Shown here piece by piece: positions 21,326-32,790 of a stretch of 64,000 nucleotides of DNA. Source of the DNA: Pseudopithomyces maydicus (Eukaryota > Ascomycota > Dothideomycetes > Pleosporales > Didymosphaeriaceae). Every line of letters starts with the position of its first letter. Position 1 is the first letter of the stretch. The notes beneath the pieces were generated by a model. It did not search any database and was not told where the DNA came from. It saw only the letters and a list, made by a program, of their open reading frames with translations. The position numbers and the translations under genes are program-made. The stretch covers positions 1,426,001 through 1,490,000 of the forward strand of contig JANTUC010000006.1 of assembly GCA_026873275.1 (NCBI GenBank), read 5' to 3'.

Positions 21326-23637
21326 ATGCCCTTCCACCACCACCAGAACTCTGCCTTTACACCGTCGCAGGGCCTGAGCCAGGCCGCGCAAGCGCTGGGC
21401 AGCATCGGGGCGCCGTCGGGCAACCTTCGACACGCAACTTCGGGCACGACGACAGCCGGCACCGATGCTTTCCTGCCCGTCCAGCAGTCTCCTTCCGCGA
21501 GCAGCAGCACCCACGGCGGACACACGGCGCCGCCCTCGTCGACCGCTAGCGGGGTGAGCACCCCCAGCAGCCGCAGCAGCAGCAACAGCAACAGCAGCAT
21601 CAACATCAACATCAACAACCGCAGCAGCCACCGCAGCAGCAGCAGCAACAGGCGCGCAGCTTCGAGCCGCGGAGGGCGCCTACCAACGAGGAGCTACACG
21701 TCAACACCACGAGCCAGAGCCAGAACCAGAGCCAGCCCCCGCCCCAGCCCCAGCCCCATGTGCCGTCGCAGACGTCCAGCGCGGTATACAACTCGCCCGA
21801 CCAGTACTCTGCGCCCAACCTCAGCCTGCCAGGGAGCCTGCAGCCAGGAAGCGCGCAGCAGCAGCAGCGACCCGGCCCGCCTGCCTCTTCCTACACGGCG
21901 CCCTCGACCGTGCCTACCGTGCCCCAGATCAACACCAACGCCCAGCAGTATACCCTTCCGACCCGCTCCAACACGATGAATCAGCCTCAGCAGCCACCCC
22001 CGTCGCATTCCTACTCCAGGTCCAGCCCGGCCGGTTTAGGGCCCGAACAAAAGTATATTCCTTTTTCGAGCACGCCCGAGGGCTCCAAGTACACGGCTGC
22101 CACCCCTGCCCAGAAATACTATCCCACCACCCCTCCGGCGCCGCATCCAATTCACCCCTGGGCCTGGCCGACATCCGCCCGCGCGCCAACTCCAGCATGG
22201 CCGACGACTCGACCGGCGCCGGCACCGTCTTCACCGACACGGCCGACCGCACCCCGTCCAACAGCAGCTATCTCACCCCTGGCCAGCATATGCCTTCGAT
22301 TGGTGCAAGTGGAATGTGCACGGCGGCAATGGCGCCGGGAAGATGGCCGTGGGCAGTTACCTGGAAGACACGCACAACTTTGTACATCAACACATGCTCT
22401 CTGTGTTCGAATCGCGATACTGATATGAACTAGATACAAATCCTCGATACCCACCTTACCCCGCAGGACGCCTCCGCGCCTGGAGCCCCACAGTACGGGC
22501 TGGAATACACGCGCGTCGCCGAAGCCACCTGTTCCTACCCCGTCACAAGAATTCTATGGGAACCGCCATCCACCCAGAAGCAGTCGACAGATCTGCTCGC
22601 CACGTCGGGCGACCATCTGCGGCTCTGGTCGCTACCTCAAAGTACCGGCGCACCGACGAGCAACACCATTTCCCGCTCGTCCTCTGTAAACACGAGAGAG
22701 CCTCCACCACAGAAGCTCACACCCCTGGCCCTCCTGTCCAACTCCAAGACCCCCGAACACACTGCACCGCTCACCTCGCTCGATTGGAACACCCTTTCTC
22801 CCAAGCTCATCATCACATCCAGCATAGATACGACATGCACCATATGGGACATTCCAACATTGACCGCCAAGACCCAATTGATAGCGCACGACAAGGAGGT
22901 GTTTGATGTGCGCTTCTGCGCAGGGAGCGTAGATGTCTTTGTCAGCTGCGGTGCTGACGGAAGTGTGCGAATGTTTGATCTACGAAGCTTAGAGCACAGC
23001 ACCATCATTTATGAACCGTCAGAAAAGCCGCCTGGACAAGGAGATAAAGGTACGTACTGTTTGCAGTTGCTTTAGTCTTACACTAACATGGCTAGATTCC
23101 CCGGGCGGCCGCATGTCTCCCACCAAAGCTCAGCAGACCATGTCCTACGCCCCACCTCTCCTCCGTTTGGCAGCCTCCCCGCATGATGCACACCTCCTCG
23201 CCACCTTCGCCGCGGATTCGAACCTCATTCGCATCCTCGATGTGCGGCAGCCGGGTCAGGCACTGCTGGAACTCCGCGGCCACTCTGCGTCCGTCAATTC
23301 GATTGAATGGAATCCCTCTCGACGAGGCATGCTTGCTTCTGGTGGCGACGACTCTCTCGTGCTGGTCTGGGATCTTTTGCATTCGCAGAACGGCGCTGTC
23401 ATTGGTGGCGATCATGCTGCCCAACCGCCTACACCTGCTAGCGCACACCCAACGAACAACGGCTCGACCGGCCAGGCTTCGGGTGGCACCATGGGTCAAA
23501 AGGGGCCGTATGCCAGCTGGCGGTGCGAGTACGAGGTTGGTAACCTGAGTTGGGCGCCTCAAAGTGCGTTGACGGGGTCGGGCGGCGAGTGGGTCGGGGT
23601 TTGTGGCGGAAGGGGCATATGGGGAGTGAAATTATAG
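21326..23637 (+). CDS. WDR68/DCAF7-type WD40 protein (frame broken three times)
   Basis: A WD40 scaffold of the WDR68 (DCAF7/AN11) family; animal and plant relatives bind DYRK kinases or transcription factors. Exons: 21326-22381, 22434-23049 and 23096-23637. With one base added in each of the C runs 21561-21565, 22130-22133 and 22276-22279 the product is 738 residues. The first 320 residues are low complexity, rich in Gln, Ser and Pro. The conserved part begins with PWPAYAFDWCKWNVHGGNG and GSYLEDTHNF. Clear WD repeats follow, such as ITSSIDTTCTIWDI, FVSCGADGSVRMFDLRS, and GHSASVNSIEWNP with LASGGDDSLVLVWDL. The protein ends GVCGGRGIWGVKL. The three shifts sum to three bases, so the original frame returns before the WD region. 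Its role here is inferred from the family only. Confidence 0.88.
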
Positions 23638-24475
23638 GAAGGAACTCGCCCTTGAGGCGATGAAAGACGACCAAAAAATGGCCCGTGGTCTCGAAATGGA
23701 TAGAAGACTTCCTGAGCCGCATTGCGCTTGGTGCGTGATTCACAACGCGGTAGCTTGACATGCGGAGAGTGCACATTTTACTGTTTTGCAGCTAGATGCA
23801 ATGCGTTGCGAAGCGTTGGGAGGCGTTCTGTTTGGAGTGCTTGGTAGGAGCGACTACGATACCTGGATACTTTGATGAAGACTATGTATAAGCATGAAAT
23901 GGTATGCAAAAGTATGGAATAGAACTACGAGGTCGAATGGAAAATGCACATCAGGTTGCCCGCCCGGGGCTGAGCGACCGCGACATCATGTTTCCTCGTC
24001 CAGATTGTGCATTCAGAAATGTAAATGTTCTTAGAGGAACCCAGCTGTACAGATCAAATCCAACGTCCCCCAAAGGCTATTCAGTCTTCGAGTGCTAGGC
24101 GCATTCGTAAAAGGCACCTTGTACGCACAACAACCCACAAAGCAAGTGCACACCTCTTATCTTGCGCAGCGACCAATTCGCTCCCCTAAGCTATTGTCTA
24201 TAACTCCTTTCTTGCTCCTCTCCACACATCTGGCTAGCTCCATCCTAGTCCACGACCCTACCAGAACACCCATTCCCGCCTTCCCACGCGTCGCAAGCCA
24301 TACCAAGATCTCAAAGCACCCACAGCGCGCGCCCCATCAAAGATAGTAACGACACAAGACACCCACCGCGGAGCCCCTCCGCGCCTCATTCCCACCCCCA
24401 TGTCCCTACCCAAACCCACGGGATGTGGATCTCCCCACCCACCACCACCATCTCCACCGAACACCTCCACCGAAC

Positions 24476-24499
24476 CACCCACCCACCCACCCATCCACC
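24476..24499. repeat. (CCCA)n microsatellite
   Basis: A short tandem run of CCCA units followed by CCATCCACC, in non-coding DNA. Confidence 0.7.
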
Positions 24500-24713
24500 G
24501 AACCATACATCATGTATACCCACCTTCCCACGTGTACCTCCCTGCCTCCCGCGACAATCAGCGTTTCCCATCTGTGCGCCTGCGCGCGCGTGGTTTTGTC
24601 AACGTGGTCGTTATCTCTTGGGATCTCCACCGGGGTGGTCTGGGCGTGTTTGGTGTTCCGCTGGATCGTCGGTGGGGTGGGTCGGGTGTATGTATGCTGG
24701 GATGCTTTGCATC

Positions 24714-24728
24714 TGTGTGTGTGTGTGT
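24714..24728. repeat. (GT)n microsatellite
   Basis: Seven to eight GT units in non-coding DNA. Confidence 0.7.
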
Positions 24729-25517
24729 AGGTATGTGCGTGCTGATAAGCTTGATTCTTTGTTTCTTTTTTCGTGTACCTTGCTAGGTATGTGGGTTCTA
24801 AGGTTGGGGTAGGGGTAGGAGGGTGGTTCCGCTATGGAGGGTTTGCAGGGGAGGGTTTGCCAGGGCTTGGAAGAGCTTAAGTTGACGGTTGGGAGTGGGT
24901 GGGGTGGTGACTTTCGCGAGGTAGGTGTTTTCGATTTTTGGTTCTCATGAGGGAGCTTTGGTGTTGGAGTTGTGTGATGTGGTGCGATGAGAGAGGATTG
25001 AAATGAACGATGCGAGCGATGTCGACCATGTCTTGCCTGTACCGCCTCTTTTGCTGGTCATATACAAACGAATGTTAATGAGCCGTTGCAGTAGAAAATA
25101 CCGAAACAATGCAAAGGAAACAACGTTGAGATGTATAGGAAAGGTGTCAACCGAAACAGTGCATCTGTGCAAAGACCCCCACCCAACATGAACACTAGAA
25201 ACAAACTCGAAGAAACAACAAAACATGCGAAGGAGATCAAAACGATTCAAAACCAACTATTTCAAGAAAAATCAAAGAGATCAATTCTTCTAAAGGGTAT
25301 AATAACGTCTCCGCTCACTCACTCTATCAGACAGACAATCAAACAAGCAGATGTCCCCCCAAAAACACACTAAAAGCTAAGATTTAAACACAAACCACAA
25401 GGGTCTTTATGTACCAACGCCGTCGCGACATGCATATACATCAATCACAATAAAGAAAGCACCTTCTACGTCACCACACCTTCATATCAGATACTAGATG
25501 CCCCAAGCGCAAAACAC

Positions 25518-26695
25518 CTAGTACCTGAATCGCATACCCCGCTGGACAACACCAGCATAGTGCGCATCAGTCGGCAGAGGCGACCCGGAGATCTCCGTAA
25601 TCGCAATCGTGCTGCCGCTCTCGGGAACAGACTCCACAGGCGTGGCCTCCTCCTCAGGGGCGCTCTCCTCGGGAACTGGGAACTCATCCTGGATCACATT
25701 GGGGCAAGTCTCGGTGCCGGCGGCCGCAACCTCGATGATGTTGTCGCTGCCCAGCGTGTTCTGCGACAAGCGGCTGTTGTACTTGACGAGCTTCTTGATG
25801 GCGTTGTAGTCGGGGACGTTGATCTTGAGGGGAGTCTCGACGGCGAGGAAGGTCACGCCCTCGGAGCAGGGGGAGTGGTAAGCGAGCCCGAGTACTGGAA
25901 GATGTTGGAGGTCTCGACGGCGGAGAGGACGCCGCTGAAGTCGATGCCGGCTTCGATTTCCGTCTTGCTGCCGGGCTCCTGGATGGCGGAGAGGTGGGGG
26001 GTGATGCCCGCGATGATGGGGTCCGAGGATTGGGTGCAGAGCTCGAACATGAGGGCTAGGACGACGATTTGCGTGGGGTCGGCTGCGGGTTGGGTGTTAG
26101 CATTGTGATGTGATGCATGGTTGGGGCGTGTGGCAAGGGTAGGTTGTGCAATGCCGGCTCGGGTAGCGAAGGGGCCGGAATTGGAAGGAAATGCATGCTG
26201 GACTTACCGATGCCCTTGTGCACCATGTGCACCTCGAGAGGGAAGTACTCGCGGTTGATGCGGTGCTCGGAGGGGGTGTGGATGTGGAACTGGGCAAGGC
26301 CGAACTGGTTGCCGCCGAAGGTGGTGGTGCCGTTCACCACGACCTCAATGGTGGTGTTGAGGTTCTCGAACTCGACAGCCTGCTGGGGGATGTCGATGAT
26401 GGGCTTCTCGGTGGCGTAGCTGACGGTGCTGTCTGTGCTTGTGTGAGTGAAGCTGTTTGAGGTGTAGTTGGTCTCATGATATCGAGAAGAGAGACTTACC
26501 AATGTTGATGGGACTCTGGTTTTTTCCGGTCTTGCAAGCCTCGTTCTCAGGGGCGAGGGCAGCCCAGTTGAGAGGGCCGCGGGTGTCTTCGTAGCCAAAG
26601 TTGGGGAGTTCTATAGCACCCTCTTCACGTCTGTAGAGACCGTGAAGACAGGAGGCGGATGCCGTGCCGGCAACAAGAAGCGACTTGAACAACAT
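25518..26695 (-). CDS. Secreted alpha-carbonic anhydrase (frame broken at G5)
   Basis: A zinc enzyme that interconverts CO2 and bicarbonate, here predicted to be secreted. Exons: 26695-26500, 26432-26208 and 26082-25518, 328 residues with one base added in the G run 25869-25873. The N-terminus is a signal peptide (MLFKSLLVAGTASASC). The alpha-class pattern is clear: GPLNWAAL, NQSPINI, AQFHIHTPSEHRINREYFPLE followed by VHMVH, which supplies the three zinc-binding His residues. After the repaired run, GSLTTPPCSEGV is the family hallmark, then FLAVETPLKIN. The C-terminal 60 residues are acidic and Pro/Glu/Ser rich (PVPEESAPEEEATP) and extend past the catalytic fold. Without the repair the reading frame stops right after LTTPPAPRA. 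Confidence 0.92.
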
Positions 26696-28502
26696 TGTAA
26701 CGTTTGGAATGTGAAATCAAAGAGTAGAAGAAACGATAGTGTGGATGGGTGTTGAAGTGAAGGTGTTTGAGTGTCTGATGAAGCTCAAGATGGGGTTGTA
26801 TGGGGAAGTATTATAGCTGGCGATCAACGCACAGATCAAGATGAGAATGAGTGAGCAGCCTCTGGATCTACCTGAAGACCGATGAACGGGGAATAGAAAA
26901 GGGAACAGACCAATTGCTGCGCCCGGAGGTTGACGAAGAAGGCTGAGAAGAAGTGAAATGAATGGAATGGACAAGTTCACAGCATTATCCCAGCAAAGTT
27001 ATATATTTCGAATGCGATAACCGAGAGTACGCCTGGTGCTTTTCCCAACTTGCTCAGCCAAGAGACATCGCGGCCATCTCACACAGTCAAGACCTCCGTA
27101 GGGGTTTGTGGAGGAATTGAAGGGGTTCCGCCGGTATACGTGACCAGTGTATAGCTGCGGCTGTACGTTGCCAAGTGACAGAGGCGGCTAAGAGCAGCAT
27201 GGCACTGCACGCTAAGGAATGACAGGTGCTTAGATCCCAGTCAAGGATTGGCACAGGTCCCCCAGATGCAATGTACACTATGGGGCAACAGTGTGGAATA
27301 TCACATTTCCGCTCCCAGGAGCGCAAGTCCGGTAGTGCCTACCTACGCCCTCGACGTGCGTTCCAACACGGAGTCGCGCGAGGGGGATTGCATTCTGCAG
27401 CTGGACTTTTCAATGCTGCACGCTTGGAGCGTCTTCCCTCAGAGCAAAAAAACACGCCACTTGTCGGACGAATACAAGATTCCCAAGAGCAGCACGTCCG
27501 GCTGAAACAACTTGGCACGGCGGGGCCTCTCCTATCCCAGGCTCGTGCCAAGTGCTCTCTCCGCCAGGTCAGTCACCGCTGGACAGCATGTACAGTTTTG
27601 CGTGCACGGCCAGAACGACGTGCACGTCTCCAGCACCCGCCGTGACCCGCGTGTTCGCCCACTGCCCTTGCCCCAACCATCCGTCTCAAACACCCCCCAA
27701 TGGTTTCCCCTCGAAATCAGCCCACTGTGAAACGAACTCCAAACCCACACAAACCTCAGGCACAAAGCAGCACGCTGTGCCCAGCCGAGTAGCACCTGAC
27801 CGCTTGCCGTGGATTCCGGGCTCGAAATTTCGCCTTGGGACGGGCCTTCTTCGCCTTGTGCGTAGACTAGATACGGGCCTACTCTGTGGTGTGTACGGGC
27901 CTTCTTTCACGTCATCACCGACAAAATTCCCGCCGCCGGAGTGACGGTCTAGAACCTCGCAGCGGAGCCAAGAAGGCGCGCTTGGCGAAGGATCACGCTC
28001 ACTCAGACTGGCGGGCGCAAGCTGGCTGCTGAACAGCGGCATGGGCGGTGCAGGCGCCTGCGCGGTGCAGCGCATGGCATGGCATGGCGCACTTTGCTGG
28101 GCTCGCGTGGGACGCGTGGGCTATACGAGGGCGTCGAGTGGGTGGACGAGAGTGGGCAACGGGCGAAGCGTCGACGTCGGCCTGTGTGTGAGCGCAACGG
28201 CCCGCCGCTAGCACTGCACCCATTGGGCGCTGGCATCAGTCATCCCACGCTATTTTTGGGGTAACCCGCGAGAACTACCATACCGAGCCTGCGGACGGTA
28301 GACTTGCCCGAGCAGGTGGGACATACAATATCTCGGGGACGACTCCGGGAGGCTTGGATATCTGAGAAATTCTCTCTGTACCATCTGATCTCTATGTGAA
28401 TCCGCCGCCTGCTTGGCCTCGTTCGTAGTCTATCTTGGGTCTTATGCAGTTCGACCTACCTTCGCACGTTGACCATTTTTTCCCTATACGTGTACGACTA
28501 TA

Positions 28503-28540
28503 CAAATCAGCCAAGATACGTCAAATCGGCCAAGATACGT
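28503..28540. repeat. 19-bp tandem duplication
   Basis: CAAATCAGCCAAGATACGT is followed directly by a copy with one A to G difference. It is non-coding; a recent slippage duplication or a paired binding site are both possible. Confidence 0.75.
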
Positions 28541-29037
28541 AGAGTCTGCGATGTCATGGTTAGCCTTGTCACTCAGAATCAGCAAAGATCATCTGTAGAT
28601 TTGCAAGCAATGCAGTGATGCTGATATTATGGATTCTTCTTAGACGTGCCGCGAGTTATGCCGACCCGTTTCTCTCTACCTAACCATAGCATCCTCTCAT
28701 CGAGGCGGGTGGGTGATCCAGAGGCCTAGATGCACACCCCCAAGAAAAGACTAACAGCAACACAGTCCTGACACTGTCCACATCTACCATGACCTGAGAC
28801 AAAGCAGAAAGCACAAGAGACAAGCGCAATTGCGATGCTGCGCGAGCAGACATTGTCTCATCCGAATGCGTCTTCCTGGGACGCCGACGCCGATAAATGA
28901 GGAAAACAATAATGGTTGAAATAACGAAAATGAGGGGAAAGGGAGAGGATCGATATGAAACCATGCCGTACACCAGTTCAGGTCATCGAAGACTCGTACC
29001 GGAGATAGGAGCACAAACGTCGGCATTTCACTGCCGC

Positions 29038-29445
29038 CTAGTCGACCAGTCCATACGATTTGCTCATACTCGGCCCACTGTTGATGAAGGTATGGCCAGA
29101 AAGTTCCAACAACTCTATGTCTGAGCGATCGTGGGTAGGAAGAACATACCAACGGGTGGGACGAATGCTCCGTTCCCAGAGCGCACGTCTTGCATTCAAC
29201 GTCAACCCACCGATTGATGGGCTGTTCGAAGTGTGCTCTGGCAGGATGCCAGAAAATAGTGGAGCACTCAAACTGTCTGCAGCCTCGTGTGCCCGTGTAT
29301 TACTTTCATGTGTCATGGATGTACTGGTTGGAACACCAGAGATCCGTTCATATGCCATCAATATGTTCTGCTCGGCCACTTGACTCGGCGAGCGTATAAT
29401 CCTCCCGCGTCGTCTTAATTTCTTTATTTGCTTCATGTCCTTCAA
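29038..29445 (-). CDS. Doubtful ORF, unknown protein
   Basis: A 135-codon frame starting MKDMKQIKKLRRRGR, 125 bases downstream of the phosphatase gene on the same strand. No domain is recognised. A GTATGT..CAACAG intron is possible inside it, and the frame 28784-29152 continues with EYEQIVWTGRLGGSEM. A nearby minus-strand frame (28680-28973) could encode a membrane segment followed by an Arg-rich stretch. A small spliced membrane-protein gene is possible but not supported by homology I can recall. Confidence 0.22.
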   Translation of the reverse strand: MKDMKQIKKLRRRGRIIRSPSQVAEQNILMAYERISGVPTSTSMTHESNTRAHEAADSLSAPLFSGILPEHTSNSPSIGGLTLNARRALWERSIRPTRWYVLPTHDRSDIELLELSGHTFINSGPSMSKSYGLVD

Positions 29446-29570
29446 CCGTATGGTTTTGCGGGTATCGACAACCCGAATTCCCGATTTTCCATTGAGTTTT
29501 CGATTTCTTGCAGCTTGTTGGATTCTTACAGCTATGCTGCTTGCCTCGTGGTACTAATTGAACCGCGAAA

Positions 29571-31298
29571 TTAGTAACTTTGAGGATATTGTGATGCAGG
29601 CTGGATACAAAGTCAGTCGCGCTTCGATATATGATATAGATGGCCCTGTGACGAGGGTGTCAATCCGTGACCATCGATGTGATACGTACTGGTGAATTTA
29701 GCATGCTTTGTCGTTTGTTTCGGCTCTTTTTGATGTGCTGTTTCAAGGCGCTCGAGTCCAGGGGCTTGAGTAGCTCGAAACTACAGAGCAACTCCGAGGA
29801 GACTGACATGACAGCACCCCAATTGTCAAATTCACCGCAATACTGGTAATTTGTCAGTGGTGAACTCCTGGCATCGTAATAGGGAACTTACATTGGGTGC
29901 GGAAAAAACTGTGACTAAAATACGATCGTTGAAAAATTCATACCCATCCTCAACAACCATGTGCGCCCGACAAACAAGATCAAAATCGTGTCGTTGCAAG
30001 AACTCCATGATGACCTTTTTCCCAAAGCAATAGCTGACACCCCGCTCATTCGATTCCCAGTCATTCTCCATATCTGCAGGATCGCTCCACAAGAGATCAT
30101 TCAAGAGCCCGTAGTCCGGAACGTCGGTAGGTCGTGCAATCTGACGAATGTCATCCATATGCGACAAACTTGGAGAAAGACCGCCGTGAACACAGAAAAT
30201 CTTTTGCGCAACAATAGCAGCGATGGGAAGAGTGTTAAACGTGTCGACGAACGCCTTCCAGACTTTAATGTTACATCTTCTCTTACACTCATCATAGAAA
30301 CCGTATACTCGGGTAACGTTGGCGCACTCGTGGTTGCCACGAAGGAGGAAGAAATTCTCGGGAAACTTGAGTTTATAGCACAAAAGCAAGAGAATTGTCT
30401 CTAGACTTTGCTTGCCCCGGTCAACGTAGTCTCCGAGAAATAGGTAGTTCGAATTGGGAGGGAAGCCGCACATCTCAAACATTCGAATGAGATCAGTGTA
30501 CTGTCCATGCACATCGCCGACAATCTTGACGGGCGCTGAAAGCTCCAACAGGGCAGGTTGTGTGAGGAAGACCTCACGGGCAGCCGAACAGATTGCCATA
30601 ATTTCGGCGTTTTTCAGGCACACTGTCTTGGTGACTTTGCCCGCATAGCCAGCATCCAGCAATCTTTGGATCATGTCGTCAAGATCGATCGCCTTCAGCG
30701 CACTGATTTCCATTGGCGAACCCGCCCCATCGTTTGCAGGCGGAGCCTGTTCCACCCTCGGAATCGGCTGGTCCTTCTTCTGCAATATGGACTCCCCAGG
30801 CTGAGCGGTACTCAAGGGGAGCGGCACTCCTGTTGGAGGCACTTCTGACACATGATCAACCTCGCCTGTCTTCTGGGCCTCGCCGACGTGTTCGTGGGTG
30901 CCTGACCCCATCGCACCGTGGACTGGCGATGGAGGAGGCTCTGGTTCGTCGGACACTGCATCGGCCATGGCAGACCTGTTGATCTCAGCCTCTTGCGCGG
31001 ACGCTGTCGAGTCGCGCCGAGATCTGCTCCCTCCCTTGCTGTTTGTCGACTTCGTGGATGCGGCATCCGACTTGTCCGGCTTTGTGTTGCCATCGTTGGA
31101 GAGGTTGGACACGGAATTTCGGGGGCTGTCTGACTTCCCGACTGGGATCTTGGACCTGATGGAGTTGCGGAACGAGCGGGTGGATTCGCGGGTATCTGCC
31201 CGTTCGAACGAGCGGTAGTTTTCACGCTCCAGGGAGACGCCGTCCACGGTGCCCTTGTCCCCTCTGTCTTTCTTACCGCTGGATTGCTGGTTGCCCAT
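29571..31298 (-). CDS. ppz1: Ser/Thr protein phosphatase, PPZ type
   Basis: A PPP-family phosphatase related to PP1; in yeasts PPZ controls cation homeostasis and cell-wall integrity and is inhibited by Hal3-type proteins. Exons: 31298-29892, 29842-29690 and 29600-29571, 529 residues. The N-terminal 220 residues are Ser/Arg/Pro-rich and disordered, and begin MGNQQS, a candidate N-myristoylation site (Gly2), as in yeast Ppz1. The catalytic domain carries all metal and active-site motifs: [49 protein letters not shown] and [13 protein letters not shown], then [16 protein letters not shown] across the first intron. The last exon has only ten codons, including the stop. The known link to salt tolerance makes the ATPase 25 kb away interesting, but no functional linkage is implied. 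Confidence 0.95.
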
Positions 31299-32790
31299 GG
31301 CGGCGGTCGGGCAGGCGAGCGAACGAGCAGTGCAGCAGTGGGAGTGTCTGTCCGCGTGCGAGAGGTGGGCGGGGTGGAAGAGGGCGGCGACGGCGGTGCA
31401 GGCGGTCAGGCAGTCGCAGCGTGAGGCCCAGAACGGTCGAGTGCTGCCGGCACAAACAGCAGTCGCAAGTCGCTACGGGTGGGCAGTGGTGAGCAAAGTA
31501 GGTAAGTAAGTAGGCAGGCAGGCAGGCAGGCAGGCAGGCGGCGTTAGGGCGGTCGATAGAGGCGTGACAGAAAGGCCGTCAAGCTAGCCTCCGGCGATGT
31601 CACGATGTGCTTTGCGGGACACTGGGCGTGCCAGGTCTGCAGAGGGGAGAGGGCGGCGGACGGCGGTTCGTGATCCCGCTGGCGAGCCAGAGCGATGGCT
31701 GTGTGGAGGGTCAGGAACAGCTGGGCGATCAGTGTCGGCGCCGATTACGTCTGGTTAGTAGTGGCGAAAGCGAGCAGGGCAGGTAGCTGGCTGGCAGGCA
31801 GGCCGGTGAAGGCGCGGTTGACCGTGTAGGCGTCCTAGCGCGGGGCTAGGTCTTGCAACTCGGACGCTGGACAGACGAGCTGCAGCGCGCGTGCGGAGAG
31901 CGTCTGGAGGGGCTGCGGGTGGGTGGACTTTGGATAGAGTTTGGAGCAGACGAGAGCTCAACCCAGTGGCCAGGGTGGAGCACTAGCATGTTGAAGGCCA
32001 AGGTTCCAAGGCCGCAGTACCCATCCAACTCCAGCACACAAAGAAGCTCTCCCCGGGGGCCTTTCACAGCCTCACACGGGAGCAAACACTGGGGCCGCCG
32101 AACCCCCAGGCCAGACCGCTAGTCTGCCTGGACACGAGGGAACCATCGCATCGATAGACAATCACGCGCGCCCTCATCAACGGCGCTCAGGCACCGCCTC
32201 CGAGGCCGACCGGTGCCCTCCACGGCCAAGCCAAGCCCAGCCATCCCTGCGCCCACCATATCTACATACATACATCATCGTGATAGACCTCCGACCGAGC
32301 ATGGTCTAAGAATGTAGAATTGCTTGCCCCAGGCGTCTCTTGAGCAGCACCTCCGAGTCTCCGAAACCCAACTCGCCCCAAAATCACGCATGCGGGAAAA
32401 AAAAGACCAAGTGTGCCGTTGGGCGCCGTATGGGCTGTTTTGTGAGTCTCCCGGCAGCCCAATGCTCAAAACGGCTCCGTGTTGGCGCAACATGCTCCAC
32501 TACCTGCGCGATTATCCGGGCATCTTTCTCGGTTTGCCTGCATATCTCCGAGTCACATGCAACTGGAATGCAAACTCATCTTCCATATGTGCATGAGATA
32601 TATACCTATCGTACTACGGTTAGAGCTACACACATACGCCGCACCGAGCTCAAAAATCCCCAAGCCATTGGCGCCAAGAACAAATCCCGACAACGAGGCC
32701 TTGGATGCGAGCGGTCCGGGAACTGTCACGGCGGCATCCAAAACGATTGGTTTGTTATGGTATATCCCCACGTGGCATCTCGGGTGCAAC
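31299..32790. other. Phosphatase upstream region and intergenic DNA
   Basis: About 1.5 kb. The part next to the phosphatase start is GC-rich and contains a GGCA microsatellite at 31511-31540. The rest, up to the aldehyde dehydrogenase 3' end, has only unconvincing short frames. Confidence 0.45.
31511..31540. repeat. (GGCA)n microsatellite
   Basis: About seven GGCA units preceded by GTAA/GTAG units, about 220 bases upstream of the phosphatase start codon. It may lie in its promoter or 5' leader. Confidence 0.8.

Larger units (their letters stand above)
23638..25517. other. Intergenic region with microsatellites
   Basis: About 1.9 kb between two convergent genes. It holds a CCCA/CCAC-rich run at 24476-24499 and a GT dinucleotide run at 24714-24728, and is purine-rich and AT-rich towards its end. 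None of its open frames looks coding. Confidence 0.45.
26696..29570. other. Long intergenic region, one doubtful ORF
   Basis: About 2.9 kb between the carbonic anhydrase start and the phosphatase 3' end. It holds a 19-base tandem duplication at 28503-28540 and a doubtful minus-strand ORF at 29038-29445. The region around 27000-28260 has many open frames on both strands but no recognisable protein. Confidence 0.45.

Noticed and set aside
20953..21648. Upstream extension of the adenylyltransferase frame to 637 codons
   Set aside because: The extra sequence is low-complexity Leu/Arg and overlaps the divergent WD40 gene; it is stop-free because of GC content.
24400..24812. Pro/His/Thr-rich frames over microsatellite DNA
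   Set aside because: Translation of CCCA and GT repeats in several frames at once, not a gene.
27226..27944. Overlapping plus-strand frames of about 130 codons
   Set aside because: Several frames are open at once in GC-rich DNA; none shows protein-like composition.
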